Notes under the pieces: model-generated
Seen by the model: the letters and a program-made list of their open reading frames with translations, nothing else
Databases searched by the model: none
Told to the model about the DNA's origin: nothing
Part shown: positions 45,148-57,355 of the stretch, in pieces
Layout of the letters: the number at the start of each line of letters is the position of its first letter
How positions within the stretch are numbered: the first letter of the stretch is position 1
Translations under genes and position numbers: made by a program
Source of the DNA: Plantago ovata
Lineage: Eukaryota > Streptophyta > Magnoliopsida > Lamiales > Plantaginaceae
DNA: 64,000 nt
Assembly: GCA_028274465.1 (NCBI GenBank)
Contig: CM051456.1
Location: 10,133,745 to 10,197,744 of the forward strand
Direction of reading: 5' to 3'

Positions 45148-48033
45148 TATTATTGAAGAAGATGATTAACGAAGAAGACAAGGAAAAAAAAGGAAAAAAT
45201 ATATTATTTTTAAAGAAAATGAAAAAGAAATTACAAAATGGCTAAGGTCATGTTTGTTTTGCACTAAATGAATAGTGCTCAATTTTATGGTCAACTCTTT
45301 TTTTTTATTTTGGACTTGAATGTAATAAATGAAATAGTTTGGACTTATGAAAACTGATCATCCAGCAGGGTGGTATATGTATTAAACCCTATTATTATTA
45401 ATGAAACGGAGTAATTATTTGTTATTACAAATGAGCTTAATTCATTTGGTTCGCTAGATTACATGTGGACCGTGGACGTGAATTTTGTAAAAGAGAAAAG
45501 CCTTGAAATCAACTCAACCCTCGGGTACACATTTAATTTAAGGCCCAGTCACTGTAGGTCCCCCAAAAGTGTTCGACGTCATATTGCCACCTCATGCATG
45601 ACCTACCGAACTAGTTCTAGAAGTTGCTGAAGTAATTAACCGAACCAATATAAAGACAAAGTTATGATATTTCACTTATTTTCCCATACACTATTTGCAA
45701 CCACAACCGTTCATTTATGGTAATTTTTATTTGTAAACAATTATGTAATCTCAGTTTACATTGTTTAGGCTATGATATTTTCGTCTAAAAATTTATTATT
45801 AACCTATTTCACACATTCTAATGACTAATCTGAAATAATAGAATCTAGTCAATCTGTTCCATTTCCACTCTGAACTTCTCGTTTAGAATCCAATAAATGA
45901 GAAAACGGACAAACATTTGGAGCGAGACAATCCGTCTCAAAATCTACACATTTTATACCCTATACATTTGGTAGAATGACTAAAACTCCCTATCTCAAAA
46001 CTGATAAGAAATCGTGGTATTTTTTTATAGAAAATACAAATGTGTTACTAACTAAAATGTCTAATTTTTTCATTTACAAAAACATATTTTTTATATTTAA
46101 AGGTCTTATATTCTCGTTAATAAAACTGTTATATTTATAAGTTTACTTTCATTTTCACGTGAATTGACTCCTATGAGAAATACTGAAATACTCTTAATCA
46201 AATGCACCACCTTCATTAATTAACTAATTAATGAAGTAAGTTGATAATTAGTAGGAGTAGTAGTTAAAATACTCTACCAAAATAAAATACACTAATTAAA
46301 TCCTTAACCGCCTTAAGTTTAGAGCTATTGAGCTAATGCAATAGGGTGTGTTGGTATAATCCAAAGCAATGTCGTGCGCATAAAGACAACCAATAGTAAC
46401 TGTACACGTCAACTATCTCACCCTCCACCTCTTGTTTCTTCTTCTTCTTCTTCCCTTGGTCAGTGGTCACTCATGGCTGCGCACGTGAGACAATCCGTAC
46501 ACTAATTCACCTTTTCTGATTGATGATTATTTATTTATCTCACGTTTTCATTTTTTACTCTATCTTATCTTTTTCTCTTTATCATTTCATTCCCATGGTT
46601 GAATTTGAATTCTTCCATTTTACTACTCGTAATTAAAACTTACTGTGGAAGAATTTACCATATCTCCTCAATCCAACGTGTCTACCCAGACTACCCTCAT
46701 TCCCGCCACACACGTGAAGTTTCGTTTTTTATTTTACCACACTTGTGATTGTGAACCACAATAGATCATAGCAAGGACTTGAACATAACTAAACATATTA
46801 CTATGTTTGTTTGGATCTAAATTAGAAATGTGATTCTTTATTTCTCAATTAGTCAATCTGCTTTGTCGTTAATTTAGAGATGGATTGTAGTAAATGGATA
46901 AATAAAAAAAAGAGACTACAAAAATGCCACCTTAAATTAGTCAATATTCACATTTATATCTCCATCTCTATAAATGCATACAAACATCCCACATAAAGTA
47001 CCTACACCCACTAGGAAAAAAAAAACTCCATTACAACCTAAAGTTCTATTTGCTGTCTTCTTTAGCTAAACAGTTAAAAATCTGATTAGTAGACAAAACG
47101 TTACTTCACATTTCCTAATCTATCTATTACCTTTACCCTTAGAGCATCATCAAACAACAATATTTGTTGATTGGAATTTGTAACTTCCCTGTTATTAAGG
47201 CAAGATAATACTAGTTGTGAATCAAACTGAATTATCAAATCTCGCATTTCATATATGCACAAATGTTTATTACTAGCGTGATAAACTGTAGGACATGGTA
47301 GTAGTATTAAAAAATTAAGAAGTCATGATCTAAACTTATACGGATTAATAAAATTAAATAAACAAATTCGATGATTCGGCCTCAGTTTATTACAATACAC
47401 TATCAAATATGGCGTAAGTAGAAGATGCAGGAACCAGACTATTTACAATTATTTAAGCAAAGTCTAGATTACAAACTATACTTTATAAACTGTATATGTC
47501 ACTAATTAAGTCACACACGTTGGAACAGATCAAGCTATCTAGATATTCAATCTCTAATTCTTTCTTAATTACTCTGTCTATCTTGACACAAAATCAACTT
47601 GGAACTTATAAAATAAACGACTTGCTCAAACTGTTCATACTACATCTAATTATTAAAATTATTTACAAAATACAAACTCATTTAATTATTGTACCAAAAC
47701 AAGCGGTTATTACAATACACGACACCACCATACCATAAAATGACTTTTTATTTAATTATATATTTATTTGAATACTTAGTATATTAATTCATAGTCATAT
47801 CAGTCAATTTATCGTACCAAATATCATCTATTGGAATCATAGAAAATCAGCAACCTTGCGGGTCATCCAAGTACTTTACGGAAACTTCTATATTTTTTCC
47901 CAATTTCCTCTTCCCTTCCTATTTCTTTCTCCCATCACAATATTATTAATTAATTTAATTTCCAGTTTTTTTCTTCTTTTTCCTCAATCTTTTTCACCTT
48001 CCAAGAAACACCCTCATAGTAGATATGTATACC
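45148..48033. other. Spacer upstream of the VQ gene
   Basis: No gene recognised. AT-rich with CT-rich stretches near 46435-46455. Open frames (for example 47496-47738) are short and without recognisable domains. The last few hundred bases should include the VQ gene promoter. Confidence 0.45.
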
Positions 48034-48041
48034 TATATATA
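48034..48041 (+). promoter_or_regulatory. TATA box of the VQ gene
   Basis: TATATATA, about 90 bp before the ATG at 48128, followed by CT-rich and CAACAACACAC leader sequence typical of plant 5' leaders. Confidence 0.6.
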
Positions 48042-48127
48042 CCTTTCCTCCCGTCTCATTTCCAAAACAACTTTAACCCACTTTCTCAACTATCCTCAAA
48101 AGACAAACAACAACACACACCCAAAGC

Positions 48128-48592
48128 ATGGATCTACTAGGTCATCACACAGTTCAAAAGTCCCACAAGAGCCAAAAGAACAAGGGGAAAAGAAAGTCTA
48201 GCCCACTCAAAGTTGTGTACATCTCCAGCCCCATGAAGGTCAAGACAAGTGCATCCAGGTTCCGGTCACTAGTACAACATCTCACAGGCAAGAACTCCGA
48301 CATATCGCAGTACCTCGACGAAGGGAACATGAACGACTTCCGTGAAATAGGGTACGATGATGAAGAGTCGAAAGAGTTAAGTGACCAACGAAACGGACAA
48401 GTTATGTCTTCGGTTTCTTCATTAGACGACAGTACACCTACTAGTTCGGAGTCCTTCTTGGGGTCTCAAATGGACAATGTGTTTGGGTCTCAAATCGAAG
48501 ATATTCAACAGCTAGCCGGGTTTTTTTCTACCGATTCTTTCTTCGATGCGTCTCAGCTAGATGTGTTGGGGAGCTATGATGAACTCTTGTAA
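48128..48592 (+). CDS. VQ-motif protein, SIB1/SIB2 (sigma factor binding protein)-like
   Basis: A single exon encoding 154 residues. The N-terminal part is basic (SHKSQKNKGKRKSS, possible nuclear or plastid targeting), followed by PLKVVYISSPMKVKTSASRF, a block characteristic of SIB-type proteins. The VQ core is FRSLVQHLTG (about residues 45-54). The acidic C-terminal half is Ser/Asp-rich and ends DVLGSYDELL. VQ proteins bind WRKY transcription factors; SIB members are defence- and jasmonate-induced and can reach plastids, where they bind sigma factor. Single-exon structure is usual for the family. No neighbour suggests an operon-like role. Whether it is the SIB1 or SIB2 orthologue cannot be said. 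Confidence 0.92.
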   Translation: MDLLGHHTVQKSHKSQKNKGKRKSSPLKVVYISSPMKVKTSASRFRSLVQHLTGKNSDISQYLDEGNMNDFREIGYDDEESKELSDQRNGQVMSSVSSLDDSTPTSSESFLGSQMDNVFGSQIEDIQQLAGFFSTDSFFDASQLDVLGSYDELL

Positions 48593-50578
48593 ATACTTCA
48601 ATTTCTTTTTGATAAATTCATCATACATATATAAAGATATATACTAGTTCTTCTTCAAATTTTGTCTAGCTTTTGTTTTTTTACCTTTTACACTATATAT
48701 GTTTATGTATGTAAGTTACTATGAAGTGGTTGTTAGAGACCCTCATTCTGGTTTCATTTATATATTTTTCACATTGAACTTATTGTTGGGTGGATTGATA
48801 TGAGCAGATAAGGCCTAAAAAAATAAAAAAAACCAGAACATTGTTTGAGTTCTTGTATATATATAGTCAAACTTATGCAGTGGCAAATGGTATATACTAT
48901 ATCTTGAGCAAGTTGGCATAGGCAGATTGGCCAATTGGAGACTTGGAGGTATGTACGCAAAAAATGGAGGGACCATGATGGTGGGGTACTGGGGTGTAGG
49001 GTTTAAGGTCAAAATTGCATGTCGGGTTTTGCTTAATTCTACCTTTAAGATTATTATTTAATTAAAACAGGTATTACATGTGGATAAGTTCGGTGATGTT
49101 CTATGGCAAGAAGCAATGAAGTTATTTTGTTTTTATTTGACTCTCGCAGTTGCGTGTGCAGCGAATAGCGGATAGATCGAATAAGATGCTTTACAAATTT
49201 AAGTAGCAAACCGATGGGCTTGGGCTTCAAATTACCCTTTTCATTTTCTTTTTCTTTTTACTTTTTTATTTTAATTAATCCATTGGAGATAGGGCAGTAC
49301 AAACTTTTGCTTAAGGTCAATCACATCAAAAACTTATGAGAATGCCACCTTGAAGGCTATGATCCCGCAGCTACTATCTTGTGAGCTATTCTAAAAGTGG
49401 AATCAACGATTTCAAGGGTGGAATCATATATAGGGCACTGTGGAACGTCTGTCACTTAAAATCTTGAAAAGAAAATAGCTAATATTTTTATTTGGGACAT
49501 CACGATAAGCAAGAACTCTCACCTTGATGTAGGGATCTTACGGGGGAACATGTCCTATACATAAGCGACTCTAACAAAATAAACTTCAATTGTCCTAATG
49601 TGTAACAATAAGCCATACAAGCTGGTTACAAATCCAGAAATCCTAACATGAACATTCATTTATTATATGAGTTATGTCATTAGTTTTACTGTTTTATCAT
49701 ATTGCAAGATAAGTGGCAAAATTCTGAGAGCATATATAATAAGCGAATTTAAGAGCCTGTACAAACTACAAAGACACCTTAAATGGAACACAAGCCTTAT
49801 TTTCTCAAAAAATGGCAAATCACAACGAAACTCAATAAGCAAATGTCTGCACCTTACAACTCCAATTTCCTTACACTCGACCATCCTTATAATTTCGGAT
49901 GAGATATGAAAATGAGATTTCCTATAGGGACAATATAATACAATGTGATTTTGGTATATTAAGTTTATAATATTTTTTGATTTAGAACCGAAAGTCGAAC
50001 ATAAATTTTGGCCAAGGAAAATTAAAAGATTGGCCCAGCCCATGAAATGGTTAGGCCCAAGTCCCTTGACATGAGCCTGAGACAATTGTCCGATTCCAGA
50101 GTGAACTTGTACAAGTCTGGTCCGGCGGCCCATTGCCATCTGCCACACCTAACACCTTCATGTTTCACCTTTGACTTTGAATTATGATTAATTAATTGAC
50201 CCTGTGACGTGTCTCACCTGGATTCTCCATTCCACACGGAAGTTTAAAATATAGAGTAGAAACAAGAAGATTAGGACAAAACCATGACTTGGAATCGTAA
50301 TCGTATCAATGTCATCATACTATTTCTGTTGTTCGTTTGTTGATTGCTGATTGAGAGAGAGGTTGAGCCAATTTCGGAATCCATTACAATACTGACAGAA
50401 TTATACTCTGCCTTGACACATCTTCTTTTTTCTTTTTTTGGTTTTAATTTAATATCATCTGATCTCCATCACCATTTTCAGCTTCCCCTTTGATTCTTTA
50501 ATGCTTAGTTTCTACGCTGCCAGAGGCCCATAAATTCCCCATACCCATACCCTCCTCTTCTCCATCAAGAAACCAAAA
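48593..50578. other. Spacer between the VQ gene and the annexin gene
   Basis: The VQ 3' region runs from 48593. A 477-bp minus-strand open frame (49672-50148) has no recognisable domain and is not called. The annexin promoter and leader occupy the end. Confidence 0.45.
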
Positions 50579-53354
50579 ATGTCGACTCTCTGTATTCCTC
50601 CTGTCTTAACCTCTCCTCGTGATGATGCTATGCAACTTTTCCGTGCTTTTAAGGGTAACGAATCATAACATTCTTCACTCTCCCTTTCATTTCTTTGCTC
50701 AAATTATTATTGGTATTGCAATGCATTTCAATTTCGATTTGTAACGTATTAATTTTCTTTATTAGAATTAGGGATTCTGGATTCATTCAACTCTGTTTCA
50801 AGATTTCTTTATTGTACTATTTTTTTATTTTTTTTTCATTCTTGTACGTAGTAGTCTGTTTGCAATTTTATCTTCAAATGTTTAGCTAATGCCTGCAAAA
50901 ATTCTGTTTTGTCATAATTTATACTTTGCCACTTTTAAGCTTACAGGTTTTGAAATGTATTTGTTTAGGTTTTGGATGTGATACTGCCAAAGTTGTGAAT
51001 ATACTTGCCCACAGGGATTCTACTCAACGTGCATTCATTGAGCATGAGTACAGAGCTTTGTACTCTGAAGATCTGCTCAAACGCCTCTCTTCTGAACTTA
51101 GTGGTGATGTCAAGGTTAGTTACTACTACTACTACTACTATGCTGGTTAACCAACCAGAATGACAAATGCGTATTCTTGTTATTTTTGACTTGTTAACAT
51201 CATTGTAACTTGTAAATGGTTTCAGAAAGCAGTTTTGAGTTGGATGCCGGACCCTGGGACTAAGGATGCTAACATACTCAGGAAAGCTTTGGCTGGAGAT
51301 GCTCTTGATCTAAGAGCTGCCACTGAAGTTATATGCTCTCGTACCACTGTGCAGATTCAACAGTTAAAACAGATTTACCTTGCTCGCTTTCATGCTTATC
51401 TTGAGCACGATATTGAACGCCAAACATCTGGTGATCACAAAAAGGTTATTTAATGACCTCATCTTTTATTATTTGAGTATGGTACATGACATTTCTGATT
51501 CCCGTGATGATTGATTAATGTTATGACTAAACAGTAATTTATTTCTTTACAAAATTATTCATATCTAATATTGCGTGTATACATGTCTTACTGATTCCAG
51601 TGAACAAATTCAGAAATGATCTTGCTGATTCCATATTTTGCTTATTATATACTATGTTTCTTCTTTTCATGCCACACTCCACCGGCAGTTGTTGCTAGCC
51701 TGTGTCACTGGAATGAGGTACGAAGGTCCACTGGACCAGGGGGTGGTAGAGCAAGATGCCAAGACTCTCTACAAAGCTGGAGAGAAGAGGCTTGGGACTG
51801 ATGAAGACGCATTCATATTCATTTTCAGTACAAGGAGCCGTGCACATTTGGCTGCAGTTGGGCATACTTATCATAAGATGTTTGGGAGCTCGCTTGAAAA
51901 GGTGGGCTTTCTCTTGCGGCATAGATTAAAATGTGTTTACAGCCCTGTTTGCTGAAAATCAAATCTTTGCAGGTTATTAAAAGTGAAACATCAGGGAACT
52001 TTATGTTTGGGCTCTTGACTATAATACGCTGTGCTGAAAATCCAGGAATGTACTTTGCTAAGGTAAATATGGCTCTTACCTTCAACCCTCATTGTTTCTG
52101 AAGTCCCTCAGTGCTATTGTCATATATAGTTGTCGTCGGTGGAAAAGGTTTCTAGTTCTCTTGCATATGTGGAAAAATGATTACCTTGGAAAACTACATT
52201 ACAATGGTAGAGGTTCATTTAATGTAGATATATGAAAACAAAATGCATGTCGGCATGTGTATTTTTCGTTTCGAACTTCTAGAATTGATGACTTGTAGGC
52301 AATTTGTAGCTTCTCTTAAAGTGAGCAAAACATATATTACAGTATTAAGGACGAAAAATTTTACACTCATTGAAGACAAATTATATTTAAACTTTTCCTA
52401 TGCTACATCAGTGTGTCAATTTACTGAATCCACATATGGCCCTCCATTTGCAAAATGCAAAATATTCTTCACACATTAAAATTTGTTTTAAATAGGAAGT
52501 CACACACTTTATTCTCATCTTTGAATTCCAAGATTCGGATGCAGGCCTGGTAATCATGCTTTAAAACGTGCTTTCTTACACCAAAAGTGTGGAGTATCTT
52601 ATACTCTGATAATTCGGCCTATAAACCAGATATTTTGATTGCATCAGAATCTTGATAGCAATTGACGATCAAAATTGCCTAATAAATATTCTTGCAAGTT
52701 CAACTTGTAATTTACAAATCGTTTGACATTGTGTTTCGGTGATTTCTTTAACTGTTAGAAATGTCGGTTGTCTTTTAGGAGATAGGGAAGTACAGATAAT
52801 GGCATAAGTATATTTGGCCACTTAGCACAACCATCATGCATGTAGCTTGATTTAGTTGAGTTTCTACATACACGTAGCTTGATTTCCAAATATCAATATA
52901 GCATACCACAAGATGTGCTATATAGCCTTATAGCATGCTTGTGCTTGAAGATATGATTTACTATGGCTCTTGGTGTATGTGATGTTGCAATGACTCTGGT
53001 ACTCTCTGAGATTGTGATTATGTATTGAAATCTTGACAAACCACCCTCTTCCCTGAGTTTGATCAAATGCCTTCTACTGTGCAAAATTATCTTGCAAATT
53101 CGATTTTGAAGTATCAACTGACATGATTTTAAAATATTGAACTGAAGGTGTTACGGAGGGCAATGAAGGGCTTGGGAACTGATGATAGCAGCCTTGTTCG
53201 AGTAATAGTAACAAGAGCTGAGATCGATATGCAGTATATAAAAGCAGAATACCAAAAGAAGTATGGCAAGGCGCTCAATGACGCCGTTCGTTCAGAAACA
53301 TCAGGCCAGTACAAGGCATTTCTTCTTGCGTTGTTGGGCGCCCCTCCAAAGTAA
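50579..53354 (+). CDS. Annexin, D5-like
   Basis: Six coding exons (50579-50654, 50969-51114, 51226-51444, 51689-51901, 51973-52062, 53148-53354), all GT-AG, total 951 bp and 316 residues, the standard plant annexin length. Four annexin repeats are visible: [18 protein letters not shown], the [11 protein letters not shown] region, [20 protein letters not shown] and [20 protein letters not shown]. The GxGTD type-II calcium loop is best kept in repeat IV and partly in repeat III. Repeat I has GCDT, so calcium binding there is probably weak. Annexins are cytosolic proteins that bind acidic membranes with Ca2+; D5 relatives act in vesicle traffic and pollen. The start ATG is supported by the family N terminus ([16 protein letters not shown]). 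Confidence 0.95.
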
Positions 53355-53716
53355 TCATCGGTGTTCTGCCAGCCCACTTGTACATGTCTGCAGTTTGATT
53401 CGTTGGTTCTTGTTCGTAAGGTATCCTTAACATGAAACTTTGCAGCAGAAATATCTGAAGTCTTGTGGAATGAAAACTTGAACAGACAGGGTGTTTTTAC
53501 ATGTTCATTACAGGGTTTGCCCATATAGACCCCTCAAAATGTCTGAAGTTTGTTTGAATCTTCAACTTTGATTGCTCTATTGACCTTTCCAGTTTAATGT
53601 GGCTTATCAATTTAGTCGATTTGGCGCTAACAAGTCCGTCACCTTTATCAAGTGATCCCGTTTCATTTTACCAAAGCTAGTAACTTTTCAAACCACACTT
53701 GATCGGTGATCAGTAA
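53355..53716. other. 3' flank of the annexin gene
   Basis: Probable 3' untranslated region followed by spacer. Nothing else recognised. Confidence 0.5.
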
Positions 53717-53974
53717 GGCTATGTTCGTTTCACCTTAATTTCAGTTTTATTAAGTTCATATAAGTTCATATCAGATTTATTAAGTTCAGTTCATGTTTGC
53801 TTAGTTAAAATTTATACTTCAAATAAGTTCAGATTAATTTAGTTAAGTTCAGATAAATTCAGAGTTTTTCAGTTGAAACAAACATAACCTAACTTATTAT
53901 AGCTTAATTTAGTTAAGTTCAGATAAGTTCAGTTCAGATAAATTCAGAGTTTTTCAGTTGAAACAAACATAACC
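53717..53974. mobile_element. Tourist-like MITE with a duplicated right end
   Basis: The left end GGCTATGTTCGTTTCA is preceded by TAA. The right end TGAAACAAACATAACC is followed by TAA, and this end occurs twice (ending at 53889 and 53974). The last 85 bp are a near-exact tandem copy of the region before it. Interior words TTCAGTTCAG and AAGTTCAGATAA match the nested element at 16927. Confidence 0.75.
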
Positions 53975-54116
53975 TAACTTATTATAGCGGAACCAACCTA
54001 TTTTGTATCGATAATAATAGCCTTGTTTAAGTGTAGTCCCATTTGCATTATGCAATCTGTTCGCAAGAAGTCCAGTTTGCTTACCTGTTGGGCTATATTC
54101 TGAGCCTGCTCAAGGA

Positions 54117-54399
54117 TGACAGACCCAACTAGTTTTTTTGGAAAAGTCATTCATATCACACACAAACAAACAGTTATGTACAGACCGAAGGCACCGATGC
54201 TTAACCACCCTAGTGTTCGAGGATATCAAATCTAAAGCTATTACATTTTTCAACCATTCCGGACAAACATCAAAAATCAAAACGGAATGGCTAGTTTTCA
54301 TGGTATCATAACTGGAAATGCTAGACGCTACAAAAGTATCTACACCGCTCCCTATACGAGCCAAAAGGTCTGCGACCGCATTGACAGACCCAACTAGTT
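54117..54399 (-). mobile_element. 5'-truncated LINE (L1-type) insertion
   Basis: An 18-bp target duplication TGACAGACCCAACTAGTT flanks 54135-54381. On the minus strand the insert starts inside a coding part reading NAVADLLARIGSGVDTF, typical of the C-terminal RNase H end of plant L1 ORF2, and runs out into noncoding sequence and a short poly-A (T run at 54133-54139 on the plus strand). About 247 bp remain of an element normally several kb long. Confidence 0.8.
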
Positions 54400-54479
54400 A
54401 GTTACTCATCCATTTTCCTTTTATTCATTTTTCGTCTTAGGTTTTTTCTGTTTTTAGCGAACTTTAATTTAACAACTTT

Positions 54480-54820
54480 CAGGGGCGGCTCAGGCCCTGT
54501 GCCGTCAGCCCGACCGCACAGGGCTCGTAAAATTTGGGGCCTCAATTTATTTTATATAATGGATATATACTTGTCTTTATGCCCAAAGTTCATTGAGTTA
54601 TAATGTCCCAGTGGTTTGAAGTTTGGTTAAATTATCTTGTTAAAACCTTAGGTCCTTGGATCGATCTTTCTAGTGAACTTTTTTTTTTTTTTTTTTTTCT
54701 AAATCTATCCCTTGTTATTTATTTTTTTGGTTTTTTTTTTTTAATCCCCTGTTCTACGATTGTTTGGAGCCAATCTTACGGGGTGGAATAGGGCCTCCAA
54801 AATCCAGAGTCGCGCCCCTG
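54480..54820. mobile_element. Non-autonomous hAT element
   Basis: 341 bp with terminal inverted repeats CAGGGGCGGCTCAGG and AGAGTCGCGCCCCTG, and an exact 8-bp target duplication ACAACTTT (54472-54479 and 54821-54828). The left end continues GCCCTGTGCCGTCAG; GGGGCCTC sits near both ends. Two long T runs lie inside. No transposase frame. Confidence 0.9.
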
Positions 54821-54828
54821 ACAACTTT

Positions 54829-55376
54829 ATTATTTAGGTTATACCGTTCTACCACACTACCAAACACTATACTACTATTATGCAAACTTCTAAAAAAAAA
54901 TTGCGTTAGAATCAAGCAAAGAAAACGAATGAAATAGTAGTTGTTTGTGATGATTCAAAGTCATGTTATCATTATTTGTCGGTCTATAAAAGTAGAAAAC
55001 TTTATAAAATGCTGAGATCAATCATTAATTGTATTATTTACCATCGAAAGCTTGTATATAAGAATTAGATCACCAAACTTTGACACTTTGCATGATTGTT
55101 TAAACAAAGAAAAAGGAAGAAGAAAAGAAAATCCAACTAATTAATTTTATGCATGATTAGCATTCACTAATCATGCCCAATTATGAGTACATAATTTTTT
55201 GATTGTAGGTGTTTAAATTATATCAAAATTAGCCATGCTATCTCCAACAACTATATTATAGGTTGTTTTTTAAATTAGGAGATCACTTATTGAGGTTCGA
55301 GGGTCTATTGAAAGTTGAAATCTACTTTTTATCTTCTTTGATAAAAAGGGTGTAAAACAAAGTGGATTATTAAATA
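54829..55376. other. Spacer
   Basis: AT-rich with no recognised gene or repeat. Confidence 0.4.
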
Positions 55377-55605
55377 GCCGGTTGATTTACCCAATTGATT
55401 GACTACCAATCAATTTTAATATGTTGATCTTGCTTATCCAATTTCAATCTGGTACGTACATGTGTTATTAGTTAATTAAATTAAAGTAATATAATAAGCC
55501 GGTTGATTTACCCAATTGATTGACCTACCAATCAATTTTAATATGTTGATCTTGCTTATCCAATTTTTCAATCTGGTGCGTACATGTGCCATTAGTTAAT
55601 TACAA
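55377..55605. repeat. 121-bp tandem duplication
   Basis: A unit starting GCCGGTTGATTTACCCAATT at 55377 is repeated at 55498 with few differences and small indels (for example TACCAATC against CTACCAATC). The second copy ends after GTTAATTA near 55602. Confidence 0.85.
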
Positions 55606-55608
55606 GAT

Positions 55609-55765
55609 GTAGGGTTCGAATCTTGTTGGCGTGATTTTTCTCCATTATTTTTATTATTATTTTTATCGAAGGTGTTTGGTTCGAATCTTGTTGGCGTGAT
55701 TTTTCTCTATTATTTGTATCATTATTTTAGTTGAAGGTGTTGGGTTCGAATCTTATTGACGTAAT
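55609..55765 (+). repeat. Three imperfect repeats with a tRNA B-box-like word
   Basis: A unit of about 62-65 bp beginning GGTTCGAATCTTGTTGGCGTG occurs near 55614, 55678 and 55743. GGTTCGAATC equals a RNA polymerase III B box. No A box stands upstream in the right place, so it may be a tandemly amplified SINE piece. Confidence 0.6.
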
Positions 55766-55885
55766 TTTTTTCTTTTTTATTTATTCTCTTCTTAAATTTT
55801 TATTTTTTAACATAAAGTTGTATGAAGTATTATACTTAATTTTAAAAATAACCATGATATGTTCTTATAAAAAAAAAGACAAACT

Positions 55886-55990
55886 TCCTCCGTCCAATAA
55901 TAAATGTAACACTTGATTTTGTTGACTTTTTCGATGGTCATTTTGACCTTAAATTATTCTTAAATCATAGGATAAAAATAACTAAATACA
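55886..55990. mobile_element. Half of a Stowaway-like MITE
   Basis: CTTCCTCCGTCCAATAATAA, then TTTTGTTGACTTTTTCGATGG and TTTTGACCTTAAATTA, follow the order of the end of the element at 44313-44569. The opposite end was not found, so this is a partial copy. Confidence 0.55.
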
Positions 55991-56555
55991 TCATATTATG
56001 AAACTAGAATGTTTATATGAAGCACTTGACAATATATTCAACTGATGAATAATACCAATTAACATGCGAAAAAGATGCATTGCAGATTTTGAAGTTGAAT
56101 GTTTCCAAAGTCTAGAGATGTATCTGATGGTTCTTAACTCATCGGAATAATACTTTTCGTATGTCTAATATAGTTCGATTCAAAACTATTAATTGCATAA
56201 CTACAATAACTAACTATATAAATACATTTATATTAAGTTTAATTACTCAATTAGTTATTTTTTTATTACGTTTGAAGTCATTATGTGAAGATTATATATT
56301 CACTCCATTTATTTAAATATATTATTTAGTAAAATAATAATATTTTACAATTGTGACCCGGTTCCTAGTATATTTATAATATAATCTTTCACGTTGAGTT
56401 TATAAAAGCAATTCTTCAATGCTAAGGATACTTCCTATATTCCGTATTGGTTACCTTGTGTTGCCTTTAGCTAATAACATAAACAAACCAACCATAGGTG
56501 AAGGGACATATCAAAAGTTGAAATAATTGATGCAGAACTCCAATACAAAATGTAA
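55991..56555. other. Spacer
   Basis: Nothing recognised. AT-rich. Confidence 0.4.
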
Positions 56556-56937
56556 TACTCATCCATTTTTTTATTCTACACGTATTCCATTTTTGTCCGT
56601 TTCATTGGATTCTATACGTTTCTATTTTTGACAAATCTTTATCTCACAACTTTATTGTGGATCCTGCCACTAAACCAACACACTACACTCATTATATAAA
56701 TCTCCTAAAACTCCGATCCAAAAGCAAACATATAGAATCCAAAAAAACGGATGAGTACTACTCATCTGTTTTTTTGCATTCTATATACGTATTCCATTTT
56801 TGTTTGTTTCTTTGGATTCCATGCGTTTATATTTTTGGCAAATCTTTATCTCACAACTTTATTGTACACTCATTATATAAACCTACTAAAATTCCGATCC
56901 AAAAGCAAACGTATAGAATAAAAAAATTGAATGAGTA
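56556..56937. mobile_element. Head-to-tail pair of Stowaway-like MITEs
   Basis: Two related elements, 56556-56757 (202 bp) and 56759-56937 (179 bp), each begin TACTCATCNNTTTTTT and end NNATGAGTA. They share interior words such as GACAAATCTTTATCTCACAA (GGCAAATC in the second) and CCGATCCAAAAGCAAAC. Only one base lies between them (56758). The second has a deletion around the position of GGATCCTGCCAC. Confidence 0.8.
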
Positions 56938-57062
56938 CAAAATAAAGGTCATGTCCAATTTTGTCCCATTATTATGGGTTTAAAACTTCAAACATGAGTT
57001 GTTCATGCTGTAAAATGTTCCTTGAAATGTAGTATTTCACCAACTTCGCTAGATACAATGCA

Positions 57063-57355
57063 TATGTAAATAGTCCTTTAAAAAAAATTAAGGTAAAATT
57101 TATTGAATAAAAACCAAAATTCTTACAAAGAGTAAATACTTTTGAGAATACAGATAGCAAAAATAATTGTAGACATACAAAACAAACTAATCACATTCAA
57201 ACGAACTCCACACTAGACCAAGTGAGATTAACAAAGAGACTACAACAAGCACCCATGTGAACCAACACGAATCCCAAATCAACAAATTAACCAAAAGCAG
57301 CACTCAAACACAAGTCGACCGCCAAAGAATACAACCCATGTAAATGGTCCTTTAA
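57063..57355 (-). mobile_element. 5'-truncated LINE 3' end
   Basis: 57081-57337 is flanked by near-identical 18-mers ATGTAAATAGTCCTTTAA and ATGTAAATGGTCCTTTAA, a target duplication. On the minus strand it ends TTGTAAGAATTTTGGTTTTT then ATTCAATAAATTTTACC, like a non-LTR retrotransposon 3' end with a polyadenylation signal. Only about 257 bp remain and no RT motif is visible. Confidence 0.6.

Noticed and set aside
47496-47738. 80-codon plus-strand frame upstream of the VQ gene
   Set aside because: AT-rich Ile/Leu/Lys composition, no domain, and no splice or promoter context.
49672-50148. 158-codon minus-strand frame in the spacer before the annexin gene
   Set aside because: No conserved motif, and a Leu/Ile-rich chance composition typical of AT-rich spacer.
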